DNA of 64,000 nt from Thelonectria olida (taxonomy: Eukaryota > Ascomycota > Sordariomycetes > Hypocreales > Nectriaceae): contig JAGPYM010000010.1 of the NCBI GenBank assembly GCA_020736575.1, positions 806,001 to 870,000 of the forward strand. The letters are read 5' to 3'. The notes below the pieces were generated by a model that saw nothing but the letters and a program-made list of their open reading frames with translations, made no database searches and was not told the origin of the DNA. Positions 55,107 through 64,000 of this stretch are shown in pieces. The first letter of the stretch is position 1. Each line of letters opens with the position of its first letter. Position numbers and translations under genes: made by a program.

Positions 55107-56978
55107 ATGTCCAAGTTCATCAGCTACGTCGAGGATGCAGAGGAGGATTCCTCAAGCTCTGTCGAGGGTATTGAGGCTACTCGTCGCTATGCCGTCTCCG
55201 AGGCGCCCGTGAGCCCCTACAAGGAGCGCCCCAACACGGGTAAGTCCCGAGGTGCCGACAAGCGCTCTTCCAACAAGAAATCCGACGAGTCTAACAGCCC
55301 AACCGACTCTGACGCTACTCCTCGCTCCTCCAAGGCCCGTGAACGTGAACGTGAATCCCGCAGAGAGTTTGAGCGTGAGCGTGAACGTGAGCGTGAGCTG
55401 CGTGAAAAGGAACGCCGCCGCAAAGATCGCAAGCTGAAAGAGGCAGCTGAGGTCCAACGCAAGGCCCGCACCGAAGCCAAAGCAGCGGCGGCGGCCAAAG
55501 AACGTGAGGCTGCTAAGGCACCAAGAAAGCAACGGCCTACCTCTCTCACTCAGACCAGGACCGAGCCTTCTGTTCACCAGTATCGAAGAGGTCACGTCGA
55601 CGACCCCTCATGCTATGGCGTTCAGCAACCTGCGGCGTCCGGCATGCGCCCCCGTGCCCAGACACGCCCCAACAGTTACTATCCAGGACACAACGCTCCT
55701 CAAATGGGCCCTCCCAGTTGGCATCAACCGCAGCCTCCCACACCTCAGAAGTTCCCCACACCTCAGAAGCCTCCCGCCGGGTATCCTGCCGGCTCCTTCC
55801 CGCCCCCTCCCATCTATGGAGGAGGAGGTCCATCCCCTTCAATGGTTGGTGTTCCAGCGTCGCCAGCTAGCAATGCCCCAAGCTTCTTCGACATGAGCAT
55901 GCAGCAGCAGAATGCCCACCTAAGGAACCGCTTTGAACGTCCCGCTTCTGCCATGGGCTACCGACAGCAACCCAAGGGCCAGGGCCCATCACCGGCGGCC
56001 TATGGATTTGCTCCTGGGGAGTACGGGGAAGAACCTGACCCTCGTCTTACACGGCGTGTCTCCCGGTCTAAGAAGCAACAGGCCGAGGACGACCGAAAGC
56101 GAATGCCACCTCCTCCCCCGGAGTATATTCCTCGACCCCAGTCCGCGTTGCCAGCTGGCACTGCCTTCCGACCACCGCCTCCAGCAGCAGCTCAGAAGCC
56201 AGCACCTCGCCAAAAGTCCCGTCCGCCAACCACTCGCCGAAATATCAGCTTCGCCGAGCCTCATGGCTACGATGATGACGATTTTGGCGGTCATCCTGAG
56301 CTCTACGCTGATATGGGTCATGACACCTACAATCGTCATACAGCCTTGGCTCACACTCGACGAGGCTCTGTTGCCTACGAGCAACAGGGACTGGAGATCA
56401 TGCCCGCTGGGAATCGGACCCGGAGAGACTCTTTTTATGGGAACAGCCGTGCCCTTGGTGACGGGGGCGTTAGCCTGGACGAGGACAAGTACATCACGGC
56501 CTTGCAGTACCAGGATGACGTGAACGGCAACAACAACGGCCTTCAGCTAACAGAGGAGCATTTGCGCAAAGCCAGCCGCCGTGCTGGTGGTAGCAGCCGG
56601 TCCACCCACAGCAGTCACAGCCAGGACGAGAGCGAGTACAAGCAAAGCAACACTACCGGCTTTACTCGATCCTCGTCCAGCGACAACGACAACGTTACCA
56701 TCAAGGTCTCCGGCTCGGCTGTCGTCCGAGTGCAGGGCGCCGAGATCGAATGTGGCGACGGAGGCGAAATCACCTTCAGTGCCCCCTCAGGTTCTCGAAT
56801 TGGTAGCGATCGGGCCAGCACCATCTACCAGATCGAGGACGGCAGGAGTCGGGTGGAGCGCAAAGCATTGCCTCATCGGATTCGAGCTCCCAGCCAGTCT
56901 GACTCCCAGAGTCGAGGCTACGCTTTGAGCTATGCTCCTTATGATTCTACGTGGATCGGCGACGACTATATTTCATGA
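55107..56978 (+). CDS. conserved-looking disordered fungal protein with charged coiled-coil region
   Basis: Single exon, 623 residues, with ATG in an AATGTCC context. Residues 77-145 are an Arg/Glu/Lys/Ala-rich helix likely to form a coiled coil. Residues 150-420 are Pro/Gln/Gly-rich and disordered, with repeated TPQKFPTPQKPP-like sequence. A short folded-looking module, VTIKVSGSAVVRVQGAEIEC with GDGGEITFSAPSG, lies at about 530-562, and the C-terminus is Tyr/Ser-rich. I do not recognise a named family. The long open frame and coding-biased composition support a real gene; its function is unknown. Confidence 0.8.
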   Translation: MSKFISYVEDAEEDSSSSVEGIEATRRYAVSEAPVSPYKERPNTGKSRGADKRSSNKKSDESNSPTDSDATPRSSKARERERESRREFERERERERELREKERRRKDRKLKEAAEVQRKARTEAKAAAAAKEREAAKAPRKQRPTSLTQTRTEPSVHQYRRGHVDDPSCYGVQQPAASGMRPRAQTRPNSYYPGHNAPQMGPPSWHQPQPPTPQKFPTPQKPPAGYPAGSFPPPPIYGGGGPSPSMVGVPASPASNAPSFFDMSMQQQNAHLRNRFERPASAMGYRQQPKGQGPSPAAYGFAPGEYGEEPDPRLTRRVSRSKKQQAEDDRKRMPPPPPEYIPRPQSALPAGTAFRPPPPAAAQKPAPRQKSRPPTTRRNISFAEPHGYDDDDFGGHPELYADMGHDTYNRHTALAHTRRGSVAYEQQGLEIMPAGNRTRRDSFYGNSRALGDGGVSLDEDKYITALQYQDDVNGNNNGLQLTEEHLRKASRRAGGSSRSTHSSHSQDESEYKQSNTTGFTRSSSSDNDNVTIKVSGSAVVRVQGAEIECGDGGEITFSAPSGSRIGSDRASTIYQIEDGRSRVERKALPHRIRAPSQSDSQSRGYALSYAPYDSTWIGDDYIS

Positions 56979-59900
56979 TGACATCTTTATGAGAGTTGAC
57001 GAGGTTGATGATTAGCGTGCGACATGTTTTTGTTTCTTTTCTTTTCTTTTCCCTTCGCCTTATTTCCTTTGATGGAGAGCCGCACTTCTGTCGTCCTTGA
57101 TCTTGATAGATTTTGGTTCACAGGTGCATCTCACGAGCATTTGGATTTGATCTTGCCGTTCATCATCAGCATGAAATTTACTTATCGAGCCTGTATCTAT
57201 ATGCTTTGTCTTTTGGGTCACGTCCCAGTCGATGGCATGATGGCAGCAAAGAGTTGATACCCCAAAGCGGCGATGTATAAGACATGGAGCGTTGGGTTCA
57301 TACAACGACCTTTCCCCTACTGTCGCCACATCCGACGGCGCGCTTCTGCTGCATCCCATCTGGGAAATCATGGGTGTTCTGAGGGGTTTTGTTGTGTTTT
57401 TGGTTGGAGGTATTGGAAGATTGTCCCAAAGTGTGGAAGGAAGATTGTCACTGGCGGCCATTTTCCGACTCGATGTTGGAGAAAGGTTGGGCTACCTGGT
57501 CTTGGCGGTCCCTTGTCCCCTGGAACGGACTTGGGTGGGTTTGCAACTCGCCTGTTTTTTTTTCTTGTTACAGTACGACCGAATTCGCATGCATTGCCTG
57601 AGGGAAAAAGCCCCTGATGATCACGGCTTGGGAGGCGACTATGTGCACGCACGTTGAGCATGGTGTAAGAGGAGGAACTTGGTCGGGCTTGGACATACTG
57701 CCACCATCCCGCGTTACCACAGCAATAGATTGTATGGGCGTAGGAGGTTCGCGCCTCCATCTGCTGCCCTGCAGAGAATAATCTTGTTACGACTGGCACG
57801 TCTATCTTTGTCTGGGACCACCGTTTTTGATGCCTATTTCCTTACCTTGCTCCTTTTCCTTCTCGTTTCCCTGGTTTGTGTTTTGGAATTAGACGTGTGA
57901 TGGGCGGAATCGACGACCTGGCAGGCCTCATGGCGGTCTCACCCCCTGACAACAGTTAGATGTTTCTTACCTTTGGGCTGGGGACACATGGGACGGACGG
58001 ATGGATCGGACTGTATCAGATTGGAACCCCCAAGACAGGGATAATCATCAAGGGCTACTTGTGACACTCCGGGTTGTAGATGGAGATACATTGCGTGTAT
58101 TATCAGGAGAGACTGGCCAAGCGGCGGAGAGTTTGGGAAGGAATAGTTAGGTACCGAGACGCTGGATAATGTGGCGTCTCAGGTTGATAAAATTGATACG
58201 AGGCAAAGCCATGGAAGCTTATGCGGCCCTTCTTCTTGGTCACCGAACACCCCCTGAGTCGCGTGTGTGATTCGTAGATGGTGGTGATTGTTAGTTATTG
58301 ACATCACATGTAACCCCCTGTTCGTAAGCATAATGGTTTAGTTAAGTGTCAATGCTATCGTCATGCGGGAGAGTTACGCGGGGGACCCAGGGGGGCGTAG
58401 CCGAGGCCATGCCCTAGAGTCGGCATGTTTGAGAGTTGACAGGGAGACGGGTGAGACGGCGCGGGAATTGAGCGTTGTTTGAAGAAGCGCTTAAGAATGG
58501 GGTTGGGGGTTTAGCGTTTTGATGCTATTTCGGGATCTTAGGGGTTCTTAGGTTTAGTGGAGTTGATGAATCATGATGGGAGGAGGCGTGTTGGCAACAG
58601 AACGATTCGACTCACGTCTCAAGGGCCTAAGTAAGCCAGGTGGCGGGACTCGGTTGTCAGGATCATCTGGCTTAGGTGCCGTCTGCTTCTTAAGAAGAAG
58701 AATTGCTTGGAGGGCAAACAGGCAATGGCCACACAGCCCTACCTGTATCGTAATGATTCGTCTACTTGCAACCAGCTCTCGCAAGGCTTTTCATACTAGA
58801 TGTCTAAGTACAAATAGGCAATAAGGGAGGTAAATGTTCTTCTTCAGCCTCACTATAGCAGCCCACCAAGAAACCACTAAACATTCCATGCAAGATACCT
58901 GTCATACTACCTATGGAAGCGACGTAGTCGATCCGTTATTCACTCTTCAGTTGGTCGGACTCGTTTCAACTACGCTGTTCCCAAGACGCGGTTCATTCTT
59001 TGGTTATGCCTAGAGCAAGGCCATGTCACCTACCCTACGACGGAAATTACCTGTCATCAACAAAAACGAGACCATCAAGAAGATGGACTACAAACAATCC
59101 CACAGTGGTCACATTACCTAGACTTGGTATCCGAACTGCCATTCGTCGCGGAGCGGTAGTTCATGCAACAAAAAGACGCCCGGGTCAACCTTCCATGGTC
59201 GAGGTACAATTTCCAACAAGTGATCTCTCTCCCTCTCCCCCTCGATATCCTCCCCTCTGAGCTACGGCGACTTCTGTCGACTCCCCGGCCTGACGAGATG
59301 AGAGAAGCGGATTGTCCGGAGCCGGAGGGCCTCCACTTCGGCGGCCGAGTGGGGCCCCGTGGTCGTGGGTGCCTCTCATTGGTTATTAGAGGGGTGAAGT
59401 GATCCATACGCAGCAGGTGTGTCACGAGCAACGGTTGCCTGGCCACTGAGAGGAATGTTTACTCCCGACGTCATTTTATGGCCGTTCAAACTGGCAACGT
59501 CGGGCACGCTCGATCGAATCACCGCATGAGACGCAACAGAAGACGAGAATTAAGTCTGCACGAGGCAAACTCTAGCAGAGAGCTCTTCCTTGTTTTTCTT
59601 TTGCCCTGGATCTTGACAGTTGCTAACCTTCGAGTTATTCGTTGACACTTTTTGGCCGGTGTCGAAACGGCCTTGCCCAACCTCCCCTTCTCACACTTCA
59701 CACCCCAGCCACGTACCTCTGGCCTCCATTGGTTTCTGTGGGAACGGCGCAGCCACCACCAAACACACTGGCTCTGCATGTTCTTCACTCCTCTTCTATC
59801 AAATCCATCTCTCACACTTCACAATCAATCTTGACGACACAGCGCCACGGGATTAAACCAGCCCCACCACATCGACGACCTTTCGAACCTCCTCCAAAGG

Positions 59901-60034
59901 TCAAACCAATCTTCACTTCCTCGAGAGCGGCTGTTTACAACTCTCGCGCTCGGCTGGGCATCCAGTATCTAAGCCTGGCCCGCACACCCGTTCGTGCCTG
60001 TTCGGCCAGCTGAAACATTGCTATTCCAATCATC
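56979..60034. other. 3 kb gene-free stretch
   Basis: 56979-57250 is T-rich 3'UTR. The rest to about 59500 holds no supportable gene. 59550-60034 is C/T/A-rich and looks like the leader of the membrane protein gene. Confidence 0.45.
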
Positions 60035-61192
60035 ATGGCTCCCACCTTCTTCACAACCGTCCGAAGCCTCATCGCGTCCAATGCAGTGACCGACCACATC
60101 GCCAGGGCTCACAACACCCTGACCGCCCGCTCCGTCAAGTCGACGTCAGACAGACACGAACCAACCGTCGACGCATCCTCTGGCGTCCTCGACCCCCACG
60201 ACATTAACAATGTCGGGTTCTTTGTGCTGTTTGCCCTAATCGGCCTGGCCTTTGTCGTTACCGGCATTTGGTTCTTCTTCTGGGCAAAGAATGGAGGTTT
60301 TAAATTCAAGGAAAACGACTGGGACGACTACAAGTCAACGGTTCTACGACGCAAAGGCCCCAACGGCACCATTCTATCTGGCGCTACCCGCACCACCAAC
60401 CTCGGAGGCGGCAGTGTGTACAAGGATGTTGCTGATGACGACAATACTACAGTGGTCACGGATGACGCGGGAACAGTTCTGAGCGGCATTACTGCAGGTG
60501 CAAGCGATATTTTCGCGCGAGAGAAGCGCAAGAAGAAGCAGGAGAAGCGAGACAAGGAACGAGCCAAGAAGGGCAAGCGAACCAGCAAGAGAGTAGTCGG
60601 AAACGACGGCGTGCTGGACGAAACTGCAGAGCGTGATGCCAAGGCTGAGCTTCGCCAGTACCGACACGAGCGAGCAGCGCGCGTCGGCGGCATGAACAAG
60701 CAGAGCGATGCATCAGAGTGGGATGGCTCAACCAACGCCGGCACCGAGTCCAATGTTTCTGCCAGTCTCCTCTCGGATCGCCAGCGAACGCCCACGTCCA
60801 CTCCCACGGGCACGCCTACCAAGAAGAGCAATGGCCCTGGTATCCGCAAGGTCTACTCCGTCGCCGACAAGCGAGACGACCGTGACGCTCAACGGATGCG
60901 CTCCGAGGCTCGACGAGTCCGCGAGGCTGGACGCCAGGCCCGACGAGACTTCAGCTACCAGCGCAACAACGCGTCGCAGAGCGAGAGTCTGCTAGAGGGT
61001 TACACCAGCGTTAGTGGCAGCACGGGAACTCACCAAACTGGTAGCAGCAGCGACCTGGGAACCAAGAGCTACCACCACCCCATGCCCGAGCTCCGAGAGC
61101 TCGAGCGAGAGAGGGAGCGGAACCGTGAGGAGAGGAGGGCGCGACGCAATGGATATCGACGCGGAAGGACCGAGGAGGAAGAGGTTGACTAA
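60035..61192 (+). CDS. single-pass membrane protein with basic, Ser-rich cytoplasmic tail
   Basis: Single exon, 385 residues. Residues 59-83 form one strong transmembrane helix, followed by WAKNGGFKFKENDWDDYKST. The N-terminal 58 residues have no clear cleaved signal. The tail includes SGATRTTNLGGGSVYKDV, a Lys/Glu/Arg-rich helical stretch (about 160-185), a Thr/Pro-rich segment and an Arg/Glu-rich end. No enzymatic domain is visible and I do not know a named family. The TM plus a long charged tail suggests a scaffold or adaptor at an internal membrane or the plasma membrane. It lies 2.2 kb upstream of SSH4 on the same strand. Confidence 0.8.
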   Translation: MAPTFFTTVRSLIASNAVTDHIARAHNTLTARSVKSTSDRHEPTVDASSGVLDPHDINNVGFFVLFALIGLAFVVTGIWFFFWAKNGGFKFKENDWDDYKSTVLRRKGPNGTILSGATRTTNLGGGSVYKDVADDDNTTVVTDDAGTVLSGITAGASDIFAREKRKKKQEKRDKERAKKGKRTSKRVVGNDGVLDETAERDAKAELRQYRHERAARVGGMNKQSDASEWDGSTNAGTESNVSASLLSDRQRTPTSTPTGTPTKKSNGPGIRKVYSVADKRDDRDAQRMRSEARRVREAGRQARRDFSYQRNNASQSESLLEGYTSVSGSTGTHQTGSSSDLGTKSYHHPMPELRELERERERNREERRARRNGYRRGRTEEEEVD

Positions 61193-63435
61193 TTGAGTCA
61201 CGGCGAGGTGGTGGACATGGGAAGGTAAAGGAAGCGAGGAGGTTGTGCATTTGCGTTTGGGACACGGTCTTGTTGGCATTGTTGCTTTATCGGTCTCCTG
61301 GTTTCATTGAGTTTGGTCAGTGATGCTATCATGAAGGTAGAATGGTTATGTCACGATGGTTAGGTTACTGTAGAATACGAATTATTAGTTCCACAAGCAC
61401 ACACAACAGCAAAGTTTGATTGACTGGTTCTCATTGCAATCATGGTGAATGCACGTGAAGTCTCATTTTGCTCGCGAACTGAATCTGTTTGGCGTGGTGC
61501 ACCAGATCAAAGTTATTGACATGATGGTTGATTGGACGCTATGAATGAGCTGGTCTGGAGTCGTCAATTCCAACTCGCCATACTTGCTCCGGCATTCGAG
61601 TTGTTGGATAGCTATGTCTCACATGCCGACCTCCGGCTTCGGCACCCTCAACAGATGTCATTCATTGTCAATGGAGTAAGCCATGAGTCTCAGCGTTTGA
61701 TGACCTCAGCCGCCGGAAGCAGCCGTGATTCAGGAACCAAGATGCAAGCGCCGAATCCTTCTCAGCGATCGCAGGTGAGAGGAATGAGAGGCACAGCACA
61801 GGCCAGGAACCGTTGCGGGTGGGCGATGAAAATAGAAATCTGGAGCCTGGGATCGACGAGGGCGCTTCAGGCTTGGGCCGATGGGTGGTGAGCAGCCGCC
61901 GAGGAGCCGCGACGGAAGCGCCTAACTCATGCAGACGGACAGTGAATAAATGAGGAATGCGGCTGTTTAAGATGTTTCCAGCTTTGTGGGGTTTTGTAGC
62001 AATTGTTGCATTGAGTGAGTGACATGATACGAGCTGGACAAAGGCGGCATTAACACGGCCCAAGACGGGGGGCTGAGTGTCTTGAGGCGCGGTAACTTGG
62101 GAAACCTGCTACCAACAGGCACACAATTACGTCTCACAAAATGAGACACCAATTCTCTATAGAAATTCACCTCACGATTGACAGATGGCAGGGTTCTACA
62201 GAGTCGCCTTGTCAGCGTTTACGTCACTTCGCCAGGGTCGTCGTCGTCATGCCAGGGCCCTTGCAAAGAAGCCATTGAGGAATTAGAGAGCGAAGGAAGA
62301 GGCTTAGTCATTTGGAGAGAGGCAGTCCTTGGGTTGGGCGGAGAATGGCCCGGCTGTGTACGGGAGTACGGAGGTGGCTCTGCGCAGAAGGATCAGAGAA
62401 TTCTACATTATGCTCGGTACCTTGCTTAGGTCTTCGTCGAGGCGTGAGGGAGGATCTGAAGAAGTTGGTTTCGGCAGGACATGAATCAAACGCTTCCCAC
62501 ACTTGCATCACGACTCTGCAGGCACCAGCGGTGACACCGTTCCACATTGAAAGGTACTTGTGGTTCCCCGCTGGAGCATTAGCCAATTCGACACGCGACT
62601 GCGACGACTCTAACACGCCCCAAGGGTGGACGAGGTATCCCCCACCGGAGGCTCGGTACCGTGGCGTCCTTCCCGCCGGTTCCGTCCTTGGAGCGTGTCA
62701 GCGTTGCAAGCCCCGAAAGCGCCTTAATTCTAGGGCAGTTTCAGCGGGTGCCAACTGGAAACCCACTGGGCGAGGGCAGTCGTGCTGCAATGGGCAGGAA
62801 GGGAGAGTTGACGGGATGACATCCATATGAAAGTTTGCTTGCCCAACTTTATTGTTCACCTCTGCCTCGCACTACACATGACACTCATTCCTTTTTCTCT
62901 CTTTTTTTCTCTTCTTTACCCTTTTCTGTCCAAGTTCTCTATCCGTTTTCCCGTCCTCAATTCTCTGTTGCGTGTTGTGTTGTCAGGTGGCGACACATGA
63001 AAGCCTTGGCTGAGCCTCGACCCTCTTCCACCAGAGTCCATCCCCCCAACCCCCTTCCAGATTGGTTCCAGCGGACGCTGCGTCCTCCCCTCCTCCACTC
63101 GCAGGCCCCAATCTGGCTGACATCCCTCCTCCTCCCCCGTACTTCGATTCCCACACACAACATAACCGTTACAACCACAAACTCTCCCTCTGTCTTCGCT
63201 TCTCGCTACCGCCTCGTTCCTTTCCTTTTCGCCTCGTTTCTCCTTCCGCCCTGCGATTGATCTTTCCGGATGCCCCTGCCACGGCGGTGACGCCGCTCCG
63301 CCTTTTGCTTGTCGACCGTCAGCGCCCGTGCCCGACCGACCCGACGCAGTCACGAAACGAACGATACGACTCGACACGATACCTACGCAATCCTCCTACG
63401 TTACAATTCAGACTTCATCATCCCACGCCGCAGCC
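61193..63435. other. 2.2 kb intergenic region with the CT-rich SSH4 leader
   Basis: 61193-61500 is probable 3'UTR. 61500-62800 shows no coherent gene. 62880-63435 is strongly pyrimidine-rich with no long coding frame and looks like a long 5' leader and promoter for SSH4. Confidence 0.5.
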
Positions 63436-64000
63436 ATGGCGTCCAGTTCATCTCCCTCCTCCGCCCTCACAGGCGTCATCATAGGCCTCGTTTCCTCATT
63501 CGGTTCTATTATCCTCATCGCCCTCGTCATCTTCATCTTCTGGGTCTCCGGATGCGCAAACACCGGCCGCATCATCCTTGATCGCCTCGGGCGACCCGGC
63601 GAATACGATGACGAGCAAGCCTTTGCCCGCGAAGAGGCCGAAGCTCTCGAAACAATGGATGAAATGTCTCGTCAGGAATACCTACGAGCAAAGGGTACGC
63701 TCAACTCCATTTCCAGCCTCAACACTCTCATCGCCTCCCTGCGTGGTGCTTATCGCCGCACCCGCACGTGCGCCTTGGCTTCCCAGTTTTGCTGACAGGA
63801 CTAACCCTCCACTAGCCTACGTCACCGCGAATCCTCCCGAGTCTCTCCAAACAGACATTTCATTGTCGCAGTATCTCGCCATTCAAGAAAAGGGTGTTTC
63901 CGCATGGGAGTTTGAGCCAGAACTGGAAATCGCAAACTGCTTCGTCGAGGCTCGCACCGAAATCGAGTTCTTCGACTCGGAGTGTACCGTCATGAGCAAC
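63436..64000 (+). CDS. SSH4: SSH4-like endosomal SPRY-domain protein (5' part)
   Basis: Exon 1 is 63436-63694, a 121 nt intron (GTACGC...CTAAC...TAG) spans 63695-63815, and exon 2 runs from 63816 past the right edge; 148 residues are visible. A membrane anchor lies at about residues 11-34, followed by RIILDRLGRPGEYDDE and, after splicing, AYVTANPPESLQTD and YLAIQEKGVSAWEFEP. This matches fungal SSH4/EAR1 proteins just before their SPRY domain. In yeast, Ssh4 is an endosomal/vacuolar adaptor that recruits the ubiquitin ligase Rsp5 to membrane cargo. The SPRY domain begins near the edge; the PY motifs and C-terminus are outside the window. Confidence 0.9.

Overview
The window comes from a filamentous ascomycete (Pezizomycotina, most likely a Sordariomycete; species not determinable by eye). 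The evidence is short introns of 46-121 nt with CTAAC/CTGAC branch points close to the acceptor, large Ser/Pro-rich single-exon genes, CT-rich leaders, and recognisable fungal orthologues (SSH4, THO1, a DCR2-like phosphatase, a Clr5-domain protein). Thirteen protein genes (two cut by the window edges) plus one tRNA gene can be supported. Large gene-free stretches of 3-7 kb separate several of them. No transposon, rRNA gene or CRISPR array was seen.

Layout, left to right. 1-147 is the tail of an unrecognised gene. 4174-7006 (+) is a Clr5-domain protein with one intron. 7800-9168 (+) is a TRM61-family tRNA m1A methyltransferase with an apparent mitochondrial presequence and two introns. It converges on 9880-14325 (-), a 1481-residue protein with a C-terminal SAM-methyltransferase-like domain. 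After a 6.2 kb gap come 20534-21373 (-), a THO1/SARNP-type SAP-domain mRNP protein, and divergent from it 23159-25031 (+), a DCR2-like membrane-anchored phosphoesterase that appears to use a GC-AG intron.

25.7-31.4 kb is the most interesting part. A five-exon NOD-like receptor (25738-29390, -) has a SesB-type alpha/beta hydrolase domain, an NB-ARC domain and kinesin-light-chain-type TPRs. About 1.1 kb upstream of its start, on the same strand, lies a 294-residue single-exon protein (30523-31407) whose sequence pattern resembles the fungal gasdermin (RCD-1/HET-Q1) pore-forming fold. Only an intron-containing tRNA-Ala(TGC) gene lies between them. A receptor beside a candidate pore-forming executioner suggests a regulated-cell-death or allorecognition module. 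The link is an inference from position and fold pattern.

32490-38441 (-) is a 1983-residue protein with a DH(RhoGEF)-PH-like core and a 5'UTR intron. 41194-41916 (-) is a small acidic protein ending in an RVxF-like PP1 docking motif. 47140-48042 (+) is an EEP-superfamily phosphodiesterase with an overlapping E-box/CRE element upstream. 55107-56978 (+) is a conserved-looking disordered protein. 60035-61192 (+) is a single-pass membrane protein with a basic tail. 63436 to the right edge (+) is the start of SSH4, an endosomal SPRY-domain adaptor.

Most of the conserved genes serve RNA handling, signalling and trafficking, and they do not form one pathway. The NLR plus gasdermin-like pair is the only set whose adjacency looks functionally meaningful.
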